Below are positions 6,109 to 8,617 of a DNA stretch of 8,617 nucleotides, piece by piece. The position numbers and the translations under genes are program-made. The notes below the pieces were generated by a model. The model was not told the DNA's origin, ran no database searches, and was given only the letters and a program-made list of their open reading frames with translations. Source of the DNA: Bacteroidales bacterium (GTDB lineage Bacteria; Bacteroidota; Bacteroidia; Bacteroidales; BM520); assembly GCA_028701815.1 (NCBI GenBank), contig JAQVPY010000087.1, positions 1 to 8,617 on the forward strand, in the 5' to 3' direction. Every line of letters begins with the position of its first letter. The first letter of the stretch is position 1.

Positions 6109-7149
6109 ATGGAATCCTTTTTCTCTGACGGCAACGATTTCGTCGAAAAACTAATTTTCTGCCTCCACAAACCCGAATATAAAAACAGCAGAATAGTCGT
6201 TCTCGCCGATATCAATACCGAAGCGTGCTGCCTCAGAAAGATTATACCCGCTCTCGAAGGATTCGACTATAAGACCATAGTTATTAAAGACGGCGAAGAG
6301 TCTAAATGTATAGATACATGTAGCATTATATGGCGACAGCTTTTAGAATATAAGTGCGACAGAGATACTCTTATGCTAATACTCGGAGGCGGCGTTTTGT
6401 GCGACATCGGAGGATTCACCGCATCCTGCTTTAAACGTGGAATCAAATATTTTTATATCCCCACCACCCTGCTGTCTCAAACAGATGCAGCATGGGGCGG
6501 AAAAAACGGCATCAACTTCGGCCGCCTGAAAAACCAGATAGGACTCTTCTCCGACGCAGAACTCGTCGCCATAAACACTTCCTTTCTCGAAACTCAAACC
6601 ACACGTCAATTCGAAGCCGGCATGGCTGAAATTATCAAACACAGCATCATCCATGACCCGTCTATCCTTGACGATATCGACAACATTACAATATCCAATA
6701 AAGACATCCTCCCTCTCCTCAAAAAATCCGTTGCAGTTAAAAGCTATTATGTAAATAGAGACTATTACGACAAAAATGAACGCAAGTGCTTGAACTTCGG
6801 ACATACCATTGGCCATGCCGTAGAAGCAGTCTACCAAGATGAGGTATTCCACGGAGAAGCCGTCGCCCTGGGTATGCTCGCCGCCCTGTTCCTTTCATCT
6901 AAATATTGCGGACTCTCGGAAGATAAACAGTTGTATTATTCCAATAAAATACGCACTATCCTTCCACATCTGCCTAAAATACATGATAAGGAGACATATA
7001 AGATTTATGAGAAACTTACTTTCGACAAAAAAAACACTAACGACAATATCAACTTCGTCCTTATTCGCGAAGTCGGCGAACCGGCTATAGATGTAGCTGT
7101 AACACAGGACGATATCATCGAAGCGATAAAATATATCTCCGTAATATAA
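6109..7149 (+). CDS. aroB: 3-dehydroquinate synthase
   Basis: 346 residues, the usual size. It converts DAHP to 3-dehydroquinate, the second step of the shikimate pathway, using NAD and a divalent metal. Seen: glycine-rich NAD site LGGGVLCDIGGF (92-103), RGIKYFYIPTTLLSQ (110-124), GGK with Lys132, and AGMAEIIKH with metal ligand Glu174. Also present are LNFGHTIGHA, with His232 as ligand and His236 probably catalytic, and FHGEAVALGM with ligand His248 (roles by analogy to characterised DHQ synthases). The segment before Lys132 reads QTDAAWGGKNG, where the common form is QVDASVGGKTG, so Trp129 and Asn133 are unusual. The catalytic set is otherwise intact, so I expect an active enzyme. It sits between tsaE (3-bp gap) and aroA (23-bp gap). 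Confidence 0.97.
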   Translation: MESFFSDGNDFVEKLIFCLHKPEYKNSRIVVLADINTEACCLRKIIPALEGFDYKTIVIKDGEESKCIDTCSIIWRQLLEYKCDRDTLMLILGGGVLCDIGGFTASCFKRGIKYFYIPTTLLSQTDAAWGGKNGINFGRLKNQIGLFSDAELVAINTSFLETQTTRQFEAGMAEIIKHSIIHDPSILDDIDNITISNKDILPLLKKSVAVKSYYVNRDYYDKNERKCLNFGHTIGHAVEAVYQDEVFHGEAVALGMLAALFLSSKYCGLSEDKQLYYSNKIRTILPHLPKIHDKETYKIYEKLTFDKKNTNDNINFVLIREVGEPAIDVAVTQDDIIEAIKYISVI

Positions 7150-7172
7150 ATTATTATACAAACTCCACCGAA

Positions 7173-8435
7173 ATGGATAAATGTTCCTCTTTAACGCGCA
7201 ATATCAACCTCCCGCCCTGTAAAAGTATCTTGAACAGAGCGCTGATTTTGGATTACCTTTTTTCAGCAAATCCTTTCGGCCAAGACCTTAAAATTGATCC
7301 GGGCGACAATAATATCCCCGACGACAGTCGCCTGCTCAACAGCTTACTCACCGAAGGCATTCCCGAATATTGCAACTGCGAAAACGCCGGCACCACCCTG
7401 CGATTTCTGACTGCAGCCGCCGCCCTGAAATCTCGCCCTACCGTGATATCGGGTTGTGAAAGGATGAAACAACGCCCGATAGATAACCTCGTCGATGCTT
7501 TACGCACACTCGGCTGCAAGATCGAATATACGGAAAAAACGGGGGTTCCCCCAATAAGAATATTATCACCTATAAATATTGATAACTACCCGATAGCCTT
7601 ATCCGTTATCCCCACTAAAAGCAGTCAGTTCGTCTCCGCCCTCATGCTCGTCGCCCCACGGTTGAAATACGGTCTCACCTTAAATTTCACAGATAAAATT
7701 CCGTCTTTCCCCTATATCAATATGACCTCACAGATAATGAACAGGGCAGGACTGCATAATGAACTCTCACGCCAAACCATCACTATCCACCCCTTCAACA
7801 ACCTATTTAATATAAATAATATCTCTATCGAAAAAGACTGGTCATCCGCAGCATATCTGGTACCCTTCCTCGCTGCCTGCCAATCCGGAAATATTTTCTT
7901 CGAGGATCTCTCATTAAACTCCTGCCAAGGCGACAAAGTTTTCTGCGACTATATGCCACTTTTTGGCATACAAGTGTGCGAAGAGAATAATGGGATACGA
8001 ATGGTAAAGACGGGAAAACCGAATTTACTGTCAAAAGAGACAAAATTAATAAAACTCGACATGACCGACACGCCTGATTTATTTCCCACATTAGCGGTAG
8101 CAGCAGCGATAAGTGGCATGGACGTTGAATTTCGCGGATTAGAGAATCTCAGATATAAGGAGTCAGACAGGATATTGGCTGTTAATGACAACTTAGGAAG
8201 ATTGGGATACAGAACAGAGATAATTGATGACGGACGCTTCAGAATTCATGACGATTTCAAAGGATCACACGGCATCAATCATGAATCGACAAGCACTTCG
8301 GATTCGATTTTAATAAAAACTTATCACGACCATCGTATAGCGATGGCGTTCAGCGCATTCAAAGGCATAAGAAATACGACAATTGATGACATCAATTGTA
8401 TCAGCAAATCGTTTCCCGGGTTCCTTTTTATTTGA
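7173..8435 (+). CDS. aroA: 3-phosphoshikimate 1-carboxyvinyltransferase (EPSP synthase)
   Basis: 420 residues. It joins phosphoenolpyruvate and shikimate-3-phosphate to form EPSP, the sixth shikimate step, in the cytoplasm. Visible motifs: LPPCKSILNRAL (13-24, with Lys17, Ser18 and Arg22 kept), NAGTTLRFLTA from residue 71, RMKQRPIDN around residue 97, KSSQF (149-153) and EKDWSSAAY in the middle. Further on are DTPDLFPTL with probable catalytic base Asp302, RYKESDR (Lys329, Glu330), HDHRIAM (385-391) and a C-terminal KSFPGF. Two positions depart from the common SKSxSNRA form: Cys16 replaces Ser, and Leu20 replaces the second Ser. The ATG at 7173 starts close to the conserved first strand, so no longer start is needed. 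It is the last gene of the porX-tsaE-aroB-aroA run. No clear intrinsic terminator follows in the 67 bp before the next gene. Confidence 0.96.
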   Translation: MDKCSSLTRNINLPPCKSILNRALILDYLFSANPFGQDLKIDPGDNNIPDDSRLLNSLLTEGIPEYCNCENAGTTLRFLTAAAALKSRPTVISGCERMKQRPIDNLVDALRTLGCKIEYTEKTGVPPIRILSPINIDNYPIALSVIPTKSSQFVSALMLVAPRLKYGLTLNFTDKIPSFPYINMTSQIMNRAGLHNELSRQTITIHPFNNLFNINNISIEKDWSSAAYLVPFLAACQSGNIFFEDLSLNSCQGDKVFCDYMPLFGIQVCEENNGIRMVKTGKPNLLSKETKLIKLDMTDTPDLFPTLAVAAAISGMDVEFRGLENLRYKESDRILAVNDNLGRLGYRTEIIDDGRFRIHDDFKGSHGINHESTSTSDSILIKTYHDHRIAMAFSAFKGIRNTTIDDINCISKSFPGFLFI

Positions 8436-8468
8436 TCTCAATAAAATGTAAAAATGGAATAAATATCC

Positions 8469-8476
8469 TACCTTTG
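8469..8476 (+). promoter_or_regulatory. Probable -7 promoter element for the gene at 8503
   Basis: TACCTTTG matches TAnnTTTG. Transcription would begin around 8483, about 20 bases before the ATG at 8503. No clear -33 TTTG box is visible at the right spacing. Its presence suggests that the gene at the right edge is transcribed separately from aroA. Confidence 0.5.
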
Positions 8477-8502
8477 TAAATATTTTAATATTTTTTCAAA
8501 GA

Positions 8503-8617
8503 ATGGATAGATCCTTCCCATATATCAGAGAATATGCTGATGACGAAAAGGCGCGAATTTGCGATATGCTTACAGAAGCGCATGAGTGTTTACCGTTTTC
8601 CATAATGCATCCGTTAC
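8503..8617 (+). CDS. Unidentified protein, N-terminal fragment (3' end outside window)
   Basis: An open frame from ATG at 8503 runs to the right edge (38 codons), starting MDRSFPYIREYADDEKAR. The visible part has no signal peptide or membrane segment. It is charged and helix-like at first (EYADDEKARICDMLTEA), followed by a short hydrophobic stretch with prolines. A -7 box at 8469-8476 and codon use like its neighbours support a real gene start. I do not recognise the family from this fragment. Confidence 0.6.
   Translation, partial: MDRSFPYIREYADDEKARICDMLTEAHECLPFSIMHPL

Noticed and set aside
6376..6852. Long open frame antisense to aroB (and similar ones antisense to porX and aroA)
   Set aside because: They are composition shadows of well-supported genes on the plus strand, with no recognisable domains or promoter elements.
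7380..7410. NAGTTLRFL in AroA, with Phe at the position of the E. coli Pro101 linked to glyphosate tolerance
   Set aside because: A hydrophobic residue there is, to my knowledge, common in EPSP synthases of this phylum, so it is not evidence of selection or novelty.
8479..8492. AATATT repeated around TT just before the right-edge gene
   Set aside because: Low-complexity AT sequence typical of leaders here; too short to call a repeat or operator.

Overview
The window reads as chromosomal DNA from a Bacteroidota bacterium, most likely order Bacteroidales. The evidence is a PorX-type regulator of the type IX secretion system (T9SS), a secreted protein carrying a T9SS C-terminal sorting domain, a PorT-like outer-membrane barrel, and AT-rich intergenic regions carrying TAnnTTTG motifs, the Bacteroidota -7 promoter element. 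Gene content is ordinary core and envelope functions. I see no tRNA, rRNA, CRISPR array, insertion sequence, phage gene or recognisable defence system, and no gene-free stretch longer than about 170 bases.

Left part (1-1859, all minus strand): a small outer-membrane beta-barrel protein, then thioredoxin, then a DUF58/von Willebrand A-like protein that runs off the left edge. The DUF58 gene starts with GTG inside the last codons of thioredoxin, so the two are probably translated from one message. The barrel gene and the large plus-strand gene at 2026 diverge from a 166-bp region with a good -7 box on each strand.

Centre (2026-4050, plus strand): a 651-residue exported Omp28-family protein with an N-terminal CxxC motif, beta-rich middle domains, an InlB-like repeat domain and a T9SS sorting domain. 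It ends at a strong intrinsic terminator.

Right part (4123-8435, plus strand): porX, tsaE, aroB and aroA lie head to tail with gaps of 3, 3 and 23 bp and no visible internal terminator, which suggests one operon. It combines T9SS regulation (PorX), tRNA t6A formation (TsaE) and two shikimate-pathway steps (3-dehydroquinate synthase and EPSP synthase). A new transcription unit with its own -7 box starts at 8503 and is cut by the right edge; its product is not recognisable from the 38 residues visible.

Functional theme: a T9SS regulator sits directly downstream of a probable T9SS cargo gene, separated by a terminator and a fresh promoter. I do not see an undescribed multi-gene system. The points most worth following are the porX/cargo neighbourhood, the porX-tsaE-aroBA linkage, the extra cysteines in thioredoxin, and unusual residues in the conserved motifs of AroB and AroA.
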